Positions 9,878 to 18,372 of a stretch of DNA of 64,000 nt are shown here, one piece after another; position 1 is the first letter of the stretch, and every line of letters starts with the position of its first letter. The notes below the pieces were generated by a model, which saw nothing but the letters and a program-made list of their open reading frames with translations, did not search any database and was not told where the DNA came from. Source of the stretch: CAVPCZ01 sp963702445 (GTDB lineage: Bacteria; Bacteroidota; Ignavibacteria; UBA10030; UBA6906). Position numbers and translations under genes: made by a program. The stretch lies in NCBI GenBank assembly GCA_963702445.1, contig CAVPCZ010000009.1, positions 868,001-932,000 of the forward strand. The letters are read 5' to 3'.

Positions 9878-11725
9878 ATGCGAGCGATCATTCTAGCACT
9901 TCTGGTTGGCTGTTTCAACTGCATCGGCGTGGCACAGGTGCCGACGCGCGATGAGTATCTGCGGGGCCTGGCAGACCGGGCACGATTCATCTCTTCCGCA
10001 TATGACACGTCGACGGCGGCAAGCTACGCGGCGGTCGCGGCCCGCTACGCCAACAACCGGGATATCCGGATCGCCGACAGCCTGTTCCTGGTCGGGTTAC
10101 AGGAACCCCGCGGCGATATGTTCTGGATGTTCCCCGTGATCGGCGCCTATCTGCACGGCAAGGACAAGATGTCTCCGGCGGTCAGGCAGGCCGTGCGAAA
10201 CGCCTGGAAGACCTATGCACCATACCGCGGTGATACGGAAAACCATTGGGCCATGTACCATGCCTCGCTCTTTCTGGCGGCGGAACAATGGCCCGGACTT
10301 CCCGGCACCGAATGGTTCAACGGCAAAAGCTCGGATGAAAACCGGATCGAGGCGAAAGAGTATCTGATACACTGGATCGCTCTTACCACAACGATCGGAC
10401 AGGGGGAATTCGATTCCCCGGATTACTTTCCGGAGTACGCCATCTCCATGTCTCTCCTGGCGGATTTCGCGCAGGATCCCGACATGCAAAAGCGCGGCGC
10501 GATGATGATGGATCTGCTCCTTGCCGACTTCGGGGCGGAACAGCTGGACGGACAGTATCTCGGCGGATTCAGCCGTATCTACCAGCCCGCGGTCTACCGC
10601 CCGTTGATGTCCGGCGCTTCGGCGTTTGCCTATCTCTATTTCGGGACCGGCGAGCCAACACAGTCCGGATGGGTTCTGCTGCCGGCCCTCGGGAAGTATC
10701 GCCCGCCGGATATTGTCTACCGGATTGCGACCGACCGTTCCACCCCCTATCTGCACAAGGAGCGGAAACGCGTGCGTAACGTGATTCGATTCGGGCCCGA
10801 AAAGAATCCTCCGGTGTACAAACAGACATACGTCACCGCTGACTATGGAATCGGCGCACTGCAGGGAGGACTCCTTCAACCGATCCAGCAGCATACCTGG
10901 TGTGTGCGGTATACCTACGGCCGCCCGTATACCACCATCTTCGGTCTCCATCCCTACTGGTCGAGTCTGGAACTCGGCATGTTTTTTCCTGAAGAGATCA
11001 AACCGCTTATTGCGGATGTGGTGGCCTCGAAAGGGACGTACAACAATCCGGACAAGTGGACCGGAGGGTCGCCGTATGAGCGCACGTTCCAGCACAACAA
11101 CACCCTCCTGGTTCTGTATGATATTGCCCCCGGCACGATGACGGAACACATCGACGGTTTTTTCCCGCGCAATCTGGAACAGCGTATTGTGGATCCATCG
11201 GGCTGGATTCTCTGCAAAGCGGGGAAGACCTACGTCGGCTGGTACCCTTTTCAGGAGTATGTATGGAGCGAAGAACGGGACGCGATGGACCCGGCGAAAA
11301 GCAACGTCGGACCGGCGAAAAACAACAGCGGTCCCCCCGAACATGACTCGGGTCCGCAAGCGCGCGGCAACTGGCGCCTGAGGAGCCATCAGCTGCAGAA
11401 TGGATACGCTATCGAAGTGCGTTCGGAAAAAGAAATCGGTTCCTTTGAGGCATTTTGCACAAAACTCCGTGCGCATATTCCGCGTCCCACGCTCGTTCCG
11501 GGGAAGGTCGCTGCCGACTATGTGACACTCAGCGGCGACCGGATGCGGTTTGCGTTCCCTGAAGAACGTACGTTGAATGGCAGGAAGGTGGACCTGACCG
11601 CCTACAAGCTGTTTCAAGGACCGTTTGTCAATGCAGAGGTCGGGAGCCAGAGGATCACGCTGACGCACAGCAAGGCGAAGCGGATTCTGGATTTCAAGAC
11701 CCTGGAGGTGATTCAACAACCATGA
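9878..11725 (+). CDS. Secreted lyase-like alpha/alpha-toroid protein, paralogue 2
   Basis: A 615-residue exported protein with signal peptide MRAIILALLVGCFNCIGVAQ. It shares with the gene at 5738 the blocks YRGDTENHWAMYHA, WFNGKSSDEN, IGQGEFDSPDY, MMMDLLLADFGAEQLDG, RKRVRNVIRF, QPIQQHTW, SPYERTFQHN and HIDGFFPRNLE. It differs by a low-complexity linker around residues 468-495 (repeats of K/P/S/N with GP) that separates two C-terminal beta segments. The function is inferred as for its paralogue: extracellular depolymerisation of an acidic polysaccharide. Retention of two copies, each next to a BNR gene, suggests two related substrates. The stop overlaps the PfkB kinase start (ATGA). Confidence 0.65.
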   Translation: MRAIILALLVGCFNCIGVAQVPTRDEYLRGLADRARFISSAYDTSTAASYAAVAARYANNRDIRIADSLFLVGLQEPRGDMFWMFPVIGAYLHGKDKMSPAVRQAVRNAWKTYAPYRGDTENHWAMYHASLFLAAEQWPGLPGTEWFNGKSSDENRIEAKEYLIHWIALTTTIGQGEFDSPDYFPEYAISMSLLADFAQDPDMQKRGAMMMDLLLADFGAEQLDGQYLGGFSRIYQPAVYRPLMSGASAFAYLYFGTGEPTQSGWVLLPALGKYRPPDIVYRIATDRSTPYLHKERKRVRNVIRFGPEKNPPVYKQTYVTADYGIGALQGGLLQPIQQHTWCVRYTYGRPYTTIFGLHPYWSSLELGMFFPEEIKPLIADVVASKGTYNNPDKWTGGSPYERTFQHNNTLLVLYDIAPGTMTEHIDGFFPRNLEQRIVDPSGWILCKAGKTYVGWYPFQEYVWSEERDAMDPAKSNVGPAKNNSGPPEHDSGPQARGNWRLRSHQLQNGYAIEVRSEKEIGSFEAFCTKLRAHIPRPTLVPGKVAADYVTLSGDRMRFAFPEERTLNGRKVDLTAYKLFQGPFVNAEVGSQRITLTHSKAKRILDFKTLEVIQQP

Positions 11726-12663
11726 AACGCGGGACAGGTCTCGATGTGGTGGTGGCCGGTGTGGCGGTCGTGGATGTCATCGGCCGGCCGGTGGACCTGC
11801 GCCGCCCTCCCCGTACCGGAGGGCTGCAGCTGACCGAATCCCTCACGCTCACGACAGGCGGGAACGTCTCGAATTGCGGGATTGATCTGGCGAAGCTGGG
11901 TTTCCGCGTCGGGGCGATCACCCGGGTCGGAGATGACACGCTCGGCGAATTCTTGCAGCACCAGTATGCCCGGTACGGCATGGAGACGACGGGGGTGATT
12001 GTGGACCGGACCCGTCAGACATCGGCAACGTTCGTGGCGGTGGATCCCCGGGGAGAACGCACCTTCCTGTACACACGGGGATGCCTGAGCCGGTTCCGGG
12101 CCCGGGACGTGCTCGGCAATCTGGACATGATCAAGAGGGCGCGTTTCCTGGCCTTCGGCTATCTCGGTCTCCTTCCGGAATGTGAAAGCGACCTTCCGCG
12201 GCTGTTTGCGGCGGTCAAGCGTCGCGCCGGGGTGAAGATCCTTCTGGATACGGCGGGCAACCCGAAGCGGAACCCGCGTCTCCTGCAGCACCTTCTTCCC
12301 TCTGTCGATATCTTCTTCCCGAGCCTCGACGAAGCGCGGATACTGACCGGGGAGACCACACCCGGGAGGATTGTCGGGAAACTCCGCGGCTGGGGTGCCT
12401 CCGGCGTCGTGGGAGTGAAACTCGGCGCACAGGGATGCTATGTCGACCATGACCGGGAGGCGCAACTTCTCCCCGCCAGGCGTGTTCGCAACGTTGTGGA
12501 CACCACCGGTGCCGGCGACGCCTTTGTCGCGGGTTTCCTCGCGGCCACACTCAGGGGCTATGAACCGTTTGCCTCAGCCCGGATCGCCAATGCCATTGCC
12601 GCCGACTGCGTGAGCGCGGTGGGCGCATCCACAGCCATCAAACAACTTCATCGGTATCTATGA
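11722..12663 (+). CDS. PfkB-family carbohydrate kinase (KDG/ribokinase-like)
   Basis: A 313-residue cytosolic sugar kinase. The N-terminal TGGNVSNCGIDLAKLG block and the C-terminal DTTGAGDAFVAGF block (catalytic base Asp266) are the two PfkB signatures, and the length is normal for the family. Members phosphorylate ribose, fructose, 2-keto-3-deoxygluconate and related sugars using ATP. Because it lies with lyases and a GH88 enzyme, which would generate keto-deoxy-uronates, KDG kinase is an attractive role, but specificity cannot be read from sequence. Both ends are coupled by ATGA overlaps, upstream to the lyase paralogue and downstream to GH38. Confidence 0.85.
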   Translation: MKRGTGLDVVVAGVAVVDVIGRPVDLRRPPRTGGLQLTESLTLTTGGNVSNCGIDLAKLGFRVGAITRVGDDTLGEFLQHQYARYGMETTGVIVDRTRQTSATFVAVDPRGERTFLYTRGCLSRFRARDVLGNLDMIKRARFLAFGYLGLLPECESDLPRLFAAVKRRAGVKILLDTAGNPKRNPRLLQHLLPSVDIFFPSLDEARILTGETTPGRIVGKLRGWGASGVVGVKLGAQGCYVDHDREAQLLPARRVRNVVDTTGAGDAFVAGFLAATLRGYEPFASARIANAIAADCVSAVGASTAIKQLHRYL

Positions 12664-15341
12664 CCCCCACCTATCACATCGTTTCCCATTCGCACTGGGA
12701 TCGTGAATGGTACAAGTCCTTCGAGCAGTTCCGCTCGATGCTCGTGAACATGGTCGATGATCTGATCGACCTGATCGAACGGGATCCCGGATTCGTCTGC
12801 TTCACCCTCGACGGCCAGATGGTGATCCTGGAAGACTATCTTGCCGTGCGTCCCGAGCGTGAGGACCTTCTCCGCCGCCTGGTGCAGGAGGGACGGCTGG
12901 TGATCGGCCCCTGGTACATTCTGCCGGATGAATTCCTCGTCAGCGGTGAAGCCACGGTGCGGAATCTCCTCCATGGCGGAGCGATGGCCCGGCGTTTTGG
13001 CGGGGAAATGCGCGTGGGGTATATCCCCGACTCCTTCGGTCACATCGCCATGATGCCCGCGATCCTGAACGGATTCGACATTCACAACGCCCTGGTCTAC
13101 CGCGGATTCGGCGGAGAACCGGATCAGAAGAGTTCGGAGTACTGGTGGCGCGCGCCGGACGGAACCCGGTGTCTGCTTGTCCACCTGTTCCGTCACGGCT
13201 ACAGCGCAGGCTATTTTCATCAGGAGTCCGACGACCAGATCGTCCAGCGCTTCCGGGGATTGAAGGATGAAGTGGATGCACGTGCGGCAACCTCACACCG
13301 GCTGATCATGAACGGCGGGGATCATCACTGGCCCGATCCGCGGCTGCCGCACACGCTCGATCTCCTGCGCAACCACTTCGAGGGACGCTTCCTGCACAGC
13401 TCGGTGCAACAGTATGTGGATGCTGTGCGCCCCGAGGTCTCGTCGCTCCCGGAGATCGCCGGCGAACTGCGGTTCGGCTACCGGTATGCCTTTGCCGTCC
13501 TGGGAGGAGTGTACTCCAGCCGGATGTACCTCAAGCAGGCGAACTGGCGCGCCCAGTCGCTCCTCCAGCGATATGCGGAACCGTTGAATGCCTTCGCCAC
13601 AACCCTGGGCATGCGGTCGCAGCTTCCCCTGTTGCGCCAGGCCTGGCGCACACTGCTGAAGAACCACCCGCACGACAGTATCTGCGGCTGCAGCGTCGAT
13701 CCCGTGCATCGCGAGATGATGACCCGGTTCAGCGCGGTCCAGGACATCGGAGGGTCCATTGTCGAGGCCGCGCTCGAGCACCTGGTTCCCGTTGACGACC
13801 GCGCCTCCGAAGACGACCGGATGCTCCTTTTCTTCAACCCCTCCGCCCGTCCGCGCTCCGATATCGCGAGAGCCGAAATCCGCTTCTATCTGCAGGATAT
13901 CGTCGTGGGACTGAACCCGGACGTGCAGGTGGCGCCCCGGCGGGAGCCGGTAAAAGGCTTTGTGCTGCTGGATGGGCACGGCCGGGAGACGCCCTATCAG
14001 ATTCTGAAACATGGAGATGACTACGATCTCACGCCTTCGAAGTACAACTATCCGAAACAAACATATGCGGAACAGTATTCCGTGCTTGTGGATGCACGGG
14101 CCGTGCCTCCGCTGGGGTTTTCGGGACTGACGATCCGGAAGACCGAACGCATGCCGCGCTACCGGTCAAAACTGAAAGCGGGGCGGAACTTCCTGGAAAA
14201 CGAACAGGTGCGCGTGGAGGTCAACGCGAAGGGAGAAGTCACCGTCCGGGACAAGACCACCGGACGCGTGTTCCGGAAACTGCATGTGCTGGAAGATTCG
14301 GGGGATGTCGGGGATGAGTACAACTATGCATATCCCCGACGGGACCGGCGCATGCTTTCCAACAAGGAGCGCTGGCGGGTTTCGGTGGCCGAACGGGGAC
14401 CCCTGCGTGCCGCCCTCCGCCTGCACGGCTCCATGCGTGTGCCCGGAGGGGCGGCGCCGTCGCGCCGTGCACGCGGTACCGCGATGATCACCATGCCGGT
14501 CACGACGACGATATCCCTGACCCTGACGTCGCGAATGGTGACGTTCGAAACAACCGTGGACAACAACGCGCGCGATCATCGGCTCAGAGTGCTTCTGCCG
14601 ACGGGCATGGCGACCGATACCGTGACAGTGGACGAGCACTTCACGCTTGTCGACCGGACAACACGGCGTTACGATCTCCGGGAATTCACCATTGAACATC
14701 CGGCGGCGGTGGCGCCGATGCAACGGTTCGTTGCCGTCCGGGATGACTCCGCCGCCTGTGTGCTGCTTTCCGACGGACTTCCCGAATACGAGCTCCTCCC
14801 GGATGGCCGCGGGACCCTCGCCCTCACACTGCTGCGCTGCGTGGGGTTGCTCGCAGGTGAAGATCTGATCACCCGGCCCGGGGGAAAGGCGGGCTGGCAT
14901 AACGCGACGCCCGAAGCCCAATGCCCGGGTCTTCACACATTCCGGTACGCATTTATCGCCCTCCGTGCGGACGAGTGGAGATCCTACCGGCCTGTGGAAG
15001 AGGCGTGCGAATGCTTCCACTATCCGTTCATGCCCATCCGGCGCAAGAATCCGGATCCTCTGCCGATGGAAGCATCTTTCCTGTCGGTTCCCGGCGGACA
15101 ACTGACATTGAGCGCGTGCAAAGTGGCGGAGGACGGCGATGGTGTGGTGATCCGGCTGAACAACCCCACAGAGGGCGAAGTGGAAGAAACGGTGGTCTTT
15201 GCACGTCCGCCGGTACGCGTTGCGGAAACACGTCTGGATGAGACAGTGATCCGGCCGCTGGAGCTGGCCGGGGGACGCGAACTGCGCGTTCGCGTCGGTC
15301 CCTCCGGGATCCTCACAATTAAAACCTGGTTTAACGCCTGA
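12660..15341 (+). CDS. GH38 alpha-mannosidase
   Basis: An 893-residue glycoside hydrolase of family 38, which removes alpha-linked mannose with a zinc-assisted retaining mechanism. Diagnostic residues are present: HSHWDREWY at 10-18 (zinc ligands His12 and Asp14), GYIPDSFGH at 120-128 (nucleophile Asp124), NGGDHHWPDP near 218 and NHPHDSICGCS at 335-345 (further zinc ligands). The remaining C-terminal half matches the beta-sandwich part of bacterial MngB-like enzymes in length. No signal peptide is visible, so it acts on imported oligosaccharides. Its presence suggests a mannose-containing substrate. Start codon overlaps the kinase stop (ATGA). Confidence 0.93.
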   Translation: MTPTYHIVSHSHWDREWYKSFEQFRSMLVNMVDDLIDLIERDPGFVCFTLDGQMVILEDYLAVRPEREDLLRRLVQEGRLVIGPWYILPDEFLVSGEATVRNLLHGGAMARRFGGEMRVGYIPDSFGHIAMMPAILNGFDIHNALVYRGFGGEPDQKSSEYWWRAPDGTRCLLVHLFRHGYSAGYFHQESDDQIVQRFRGLKDEVDARAATSHRLIMNGGDHHWPDPRLPHTLDLLRNHFEGRFLHSSVQQYVDAVRPEVSSLPEIAGELRFGYRYAFAVLGGVYSSRMYLKQANWRAQSLLQRYAEPLNAFATTLGMRSQLPLLRQAWRTLLKNHPHDSICGCSVDPVHREMMTRFSAVQDIGGSIVEAALEHLVPVDDRASEDDRMLLFFNPSARPRSDIARAEIRFYLQDIVVGLNPDVQVAPRREPVKGFVLLDGHGRETPYQILKHGDDYDLTPSKYNYPKQTYAEQYSVLVDARAVPPLGFSGLTIRKTERMPRYRSKLKAGRNFLENEQVRVEVNAKGEVTVRDKTTGRVFRKLHVLEDSGDVGDEYNYAYPRRDRRMLSNKERWRVSVAERGPLRAALRLHGSMRVPGGAAPSRRARGTAMITMPVTTTISLTLTSRMVTFETTVDNNARDHRLRVLLPTGMATDTVTVDEHFTLVDRTTRRYDLREFTIEHPAAVAPMQRFVAVRDDSAACVLLSDGLPEYELLPDGRGTLALTLLRCVGLLAGEDLITRPGGKAGWHNATPEAQCPGLHTFRYAFIALRADEWRSYRPVEEACECFHYPFMPIRRKNPDPLPMEASFLSVPGGQLTLSACKVAEDGDGVVIRLNNPTEGEVEETVVFARPPVRVAETRLDETVIRPLELAGGRELRVRVGPSGILTIKTWFNA

Positions 15342-15354
15342 TGGAGCACCACGT

Positions 15355-16251
15355 ATGAAGATTGCCCAGTTTGAAGTCCGGAACCACTCTCTTGTGGGTA
15401 TTGAAGTGGACGGCGTGTGGATCGACTACGGGAAGGCGGCCGCAGCATACAACCTGCTGGAAAGGAATGTGGCGATGATGCCGCGCCCCACGATTGCCAT
15501 GTTGCTGGTGCGCGGAGAATTCTCGGTTGCGGAATTCCGTGCCGTGGGTCTCTTCGTCAAGAAACACCGGTTGATCCGGCTTCTGCAGGTGCCGGGGAAT
15601 GCGCGGCTGAGGGCTCCTGTTTCCCACCCCGGCAAAATCGTCGCCCTCGGTCTGAACTACGCCCTGCACGTGGCGGAAAGCAGTTTCAAAGTCCCGAAGG
15701 AGCCGGTCATCTTCATGAAAGCGGGTTCCTCTGTTGTCGGTCCGGGTGACACCGTACGAATTCCACGGGGGCTCGGACGCATGGACCATGAGGTGGAGTT
15801 GGCGGTCGTCATCGGACGCCGGGCGACGAACGTGCCAAAACGAAAGGCGCTTGAGTACGTGGCGGGCTATACCATCTGCAACGACGTTACTGCGCGCAGT
15901 CTTCAGACAACGGACATCAATAACCGCCATCCGTGGTTCCGGTCCAAGAGTTTTGACACGTTTACGCCCATGGGGCCATGGATCGTCACGCCGGACGAAA
16001 TCACACCACCCGTCCACCTCGGAGTAGAATGCCGCGTGAACGGAAAGCTCCGCCAGAAATCGAACACCAGGCACCTGCTCTTTGATATCCCCACGGTTAT
16101 CGAGTTTGTCTCCCGTTACATCACGCTGGAACCGGGTGATATCATCTCCACCGGCACGCCCGAAGGGATCGGACCGATCAAGAACGGCGACACCATTGTC
16201 TGCCGTATCGACAAAATCGGTGAACTGAAGAATCCGGTGCGGAACCGATGA
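15355..16251 (+). CDS. Fumarylacetoacetate hydrolase (FAH)-family protein
   Basis: A 298-residue FAH-family enzyme. The C-terminal domain has the metal-binding MDHEVELAVVIG block, ICNDVTARSLQ, SKSFDTFTPMGPW and TGTPEGIGP, all characteristic of FAHD/2-hydroxyhepta-2,4-diene-1,7-dioate isomerase-like proteins. The N-terminal ~75 residues form the usual small lead-in domain. Family members cleave C-C bonds in, or tautomerise, 2-keto acids. Among sugar catabolic clusters they act on 2,4-diketo-3-deoxy acids, for example in deoxy-sugar acid breakdown, which fits this operon. ATG at 15355 is preceded by a GGAGCACC Shine-Dalgarno-like site. The downstream M20 gene starts about 20 bases later. Confidence 0.88.
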   Translation: MKIAQFEVRNHSLVGIEVDGVWIDYGKAAAAYNLLERNVAMMPRPTIAMLLVRGEFSVAEFRAVGLFVKKHRLIRLLQVPGNARLRAPVSHPGKIVALGLNYALHVAESSFKVPKEPVIFMKAGSSVVGPGDTVRIPRGLGRMDHEVELAVVIGRRATNVPKRKALEYVAGYTICNDVTARSLQTTDINNRHPWFRSKSFDTFTPMGPWIVTPDEITPPVHLGVECRVNGKLRQKSNTRHLLFDIPTVIEFVSRYITLEPGDIISTGTPEGIGPIKNGDTIVCRIDKIGELKNPVRNR

Positions 16252-16270
16252 TCATTGACCGGGTCACCGC

Positions 16271-17398
16271 GTGATGGAACCTCATCTCTCCCTGCTGGCT
16301 GATCTTGTGCGTATTCCCAGCATGAATCCCATGGGGCGAACACGCACAGGAGCGGCCTATAGCGAAGAGGCTCTGGCGGAGTACGTGAAGGCATACGCAC
16401 AGCGGGCGGGTATGGACGTCGAGATGTATCCTGTCGCGCCGCACCGGCCGAATGTCATTGCACGTGTGGAAACCGGGGCCCGGCAGACGCTTATGCTCGA
16501 GGCACATCTGGATACCGTGCATGCCGATGCGATGACCATATCCCCGTTCGAGCCCGTGGTGCGCGATGGCAGACTCTATGGCCGCGGCGCCTGCGATACC
16601 AAGGGGTCGCTGGCCGCGTTCCTCTATGCGATCACGTCGCTTCTGGCGGACGGGTCGAAGTTGCGCTACAACGTCCTCCTTGTCGCTGTCGCTGATGAGG
16701 AGTACCAGTTCAGCGGTGCCCGCACGGCGGTGGCGAAGGGACTCCGGGCGGATTTCGGGATAGCGGGAGAGCCCACGGGACTCCGTATCGTCCGGGCCCA
16801 CAAGGGAGTCACACGCTGGCGGTTGCATGCGCGGGGCAAGGCAGCACACTCCGCCTATCCGGAGCGCGGGGAGAATGCGATCTACCGCATGGGGAAAATC
16901 CTGATCCGCCTGGATGCGTACGCGTCAGGGCTCCGGCAGGCACACCCGCATCCCGTCCTGGGCCCTCCCACGCTGAGTGTCGGCGTCATTGAAGGAGGAC
17001 AGGCGGTCAACGTCGTTCCGGATTCCTGCACGATTGAAATCGACCGGCGGACACTCCCCGGCGAAACCCGCGAAGATGTTCTGGCACCTGTCGAACGGCT
17101 TCTGGGTGACATGGACGGATGGAGTATGGATGAACCATACCTTTCGGTGGAAGGTATGGATGTCCCCGGAGATGCCGCAATCGTCCGCCTGCTCCAGGAC
17201 GCCATCGCCGCGGAGCACATCCGGCCCGTCGTCGAAGGTGCACAGTACGCGACCGACGCAGGGATGTACAACGCGGCGGGAATACCCACCGTCGTCTTCG
17301 GTCCGGGCGACATCAGCCGGGCGCATACGGCTGAAGAATACATTGAAGTGGAACAGCTGAATGCAGCGGTGCGGATTATCCGGCGGATGCTGACATGA
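16271..17398 (+). CDS. M20/M25/M40-family metallo-amidohydrolase (ArgE/DapE-like)
   Basis: A 375-residue dizinc hydrolase. The EAHLDTVHAD block holds the first zinc His79 and catalytic Asp81, YGRGACDTKG the bridging Asp109 and VADEEYQFSGA the Glu143/144 base and zinc ligand. The central dimerisation (lid) domain is present. Relatives remove N-acyl groups or peptides, for example acetylornithine or succinyl-diaminopimelate. In a glycan operon it may deacylate an amino-sugar or amino-acid-linked sugar, which would suit an N-acetylated substrate. GTG at 16271 and ATG at 16274 are adjacent in-frame starts. The stop overlaps the ROK kinase start (ATGA). Confidence 0.88.
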   Translation: MMEPHLSLLADLVRIPSMNPMGRTRTGAAYSEEALAEYVKAYAQRAGMDVEMYPVAPHRPNVIARVETGARQTLMLEAHLDTVHADAMTISPFEPVVRDGRLYGRGACDTKGSLAAFLYAITSLLADGSKLRYNVLLVAVADEEYQFSGARTAVAKGLRADFGIAGEPTGLRIVRAHKGVTRWRLHARGKAAHSAYPERGENAIYRMGKILIRLDAYASGLRQAHPHPVLGPPTLSVGVIEGGQAVNVVPDSCTIEIDRRTLPGETREDVLAPVERLLGDMDGWSMDEPYLSVEGMDVPGDAAIVRLLQDAIAAEHIRPVVEGAQYATDAGMYNAAGIPTVVFGPGDISRAHTAEEYIEVEQLNAAVRIIRRMLT

Positions 17399-18360
17399 AC
17401 GAGCGGCGGATTCTCGGCGTGGATATCGGGGGAACGAAGACAGCGGTGCTGCTGGGCACGCTTAACGGCGAACTACGCCACCGTACCGAGCTGCCGACGG
17501 CCGCCCATCGCGGATTTGCCGCGGTATACCGGGATATCGAGGAAGCAATCGAGTCGACGATCCGTTCCGTACCCGCGGATGTTGTCGCCCTCAGCGTCTC
17601 CATCGGCGGGCCGCTGGACGTGCTGCAAGGTATCATCCTCTCACCTCCGAATCTTCCGGGGTGGGACCGGATTCCGCTGAAGCAGCTCCTTGCAGACCGG
17701 TTTCATCTGCCCGTGTACATCGAACACGATGGCAATGCAGGAGCTCTGGCGGAATATTACTTCGGTGCAGGGCGGGGCGCGCGCAATATCGTGTTCCTCA
17801 CGATGGGCACAGGGTTCGGGGCGGGTCTGATCCTGGACGGCAGGCTGTACCGGGGCACAAATGATGTCGCGGGGGAGGTGGGTCATATCCGGATTGCTGA
17901 AGACGGCCCGGATTGCTATGGGAAACCCGGATCCATGGAGGGTTTTGCGAGCGGAACGGGGATTGCACGGCTCGCGCGGATGATGTTCCCCGGCAGGTGG
18001 CCGGAGTCTATGACCGTGAAAGAGCTGTATGCGGATTACCAGGCAGGAGCCGAAGAGGCGTGCGTGGTTTTCTCCCGTGCGGCACAGGCTTTTGGCCGCG
18101 GACTGGCGATGATAGCCGATATGTTGAATCCGGACCGTATCATCCTGGGCGGACTCGGGATGCGTTTACAGGATGCGCTTGTCGAGCCGGCTCTCGCCAT
18201 CCTTGCCGCCGAGGCGCTACCGCGCGCACTCGCTGTGTGCAGCGTCGTGCCCGCGGCACTCGGTGAAAACATCGGCGATTATGCGGCGCTTGTGGCCGCA
18301 TATGACCAGGGCGGTTTGCTGGATCCCGGCCGGAGCTCCGTAGACGGGGCCATCTCCTGA
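17395..18360 (+). CDS. ROK-family sugar kinase (glucokinase-like)
   Basis: A 321-residue ROK protein without a DNA-binding N-terminus, hence a kinase rather than a repressor. It has the phosphate-binding VDIGGTKTAV (9-18), the catalytic IEHDGNAGALAEYYFG and FLTMGTGFGAG. The usual ROK zinc site CxCGxxGC is degraded: only DCYGKPGSMEGFASG is found, with a single cysteine, so zinc is probably not bound as in classical members. Likely role is ATP-dependent phosphorylation of glucose, mannose or an N-acyl sugar released by the neighbouring hydrolases. It is coupled to the M20 gene by an ATGA overlap and followed 12 bases later by the UroD-like gene. Confidence 0.87.
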   Translation: MNERRILGVDIGGTKTAVLLGTLNGELRHRTELPTAAHRGFAAVYRDIEEAIESTIRSVPADVVALSVSIGGPLDVLQGIILSPPNLPGWDRIPLKQLLADRFHLPVYIEHDGNAGALAEYYFGAGRGARNIVFLTMGTGFGAGLILDGRLYRGTNDVAGEVGHIRIAEDGPDCYGKPGSMEGFASGTGIARLARMMFPGRWPESMTVKELYADYQAGAEEACVVFSRAAQAFGRGLAMIADMLNPDRIILGGLGMRLQDALVEPALAILAAEALPRALAVCSVVPAALGENIGDYAALVAAYDQGGLLDPGRSSVDGAIS

Positions 18361-18372
18361 AACAATAACCTT

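Noticed and set aside
10097..11719. A 540-codon open frame on the minus strand
   Set aside because: It lies exactly opposite the lyase paralogue 2, has no recognisable motifs, and such long antisense frames are common in GC-rich genes.
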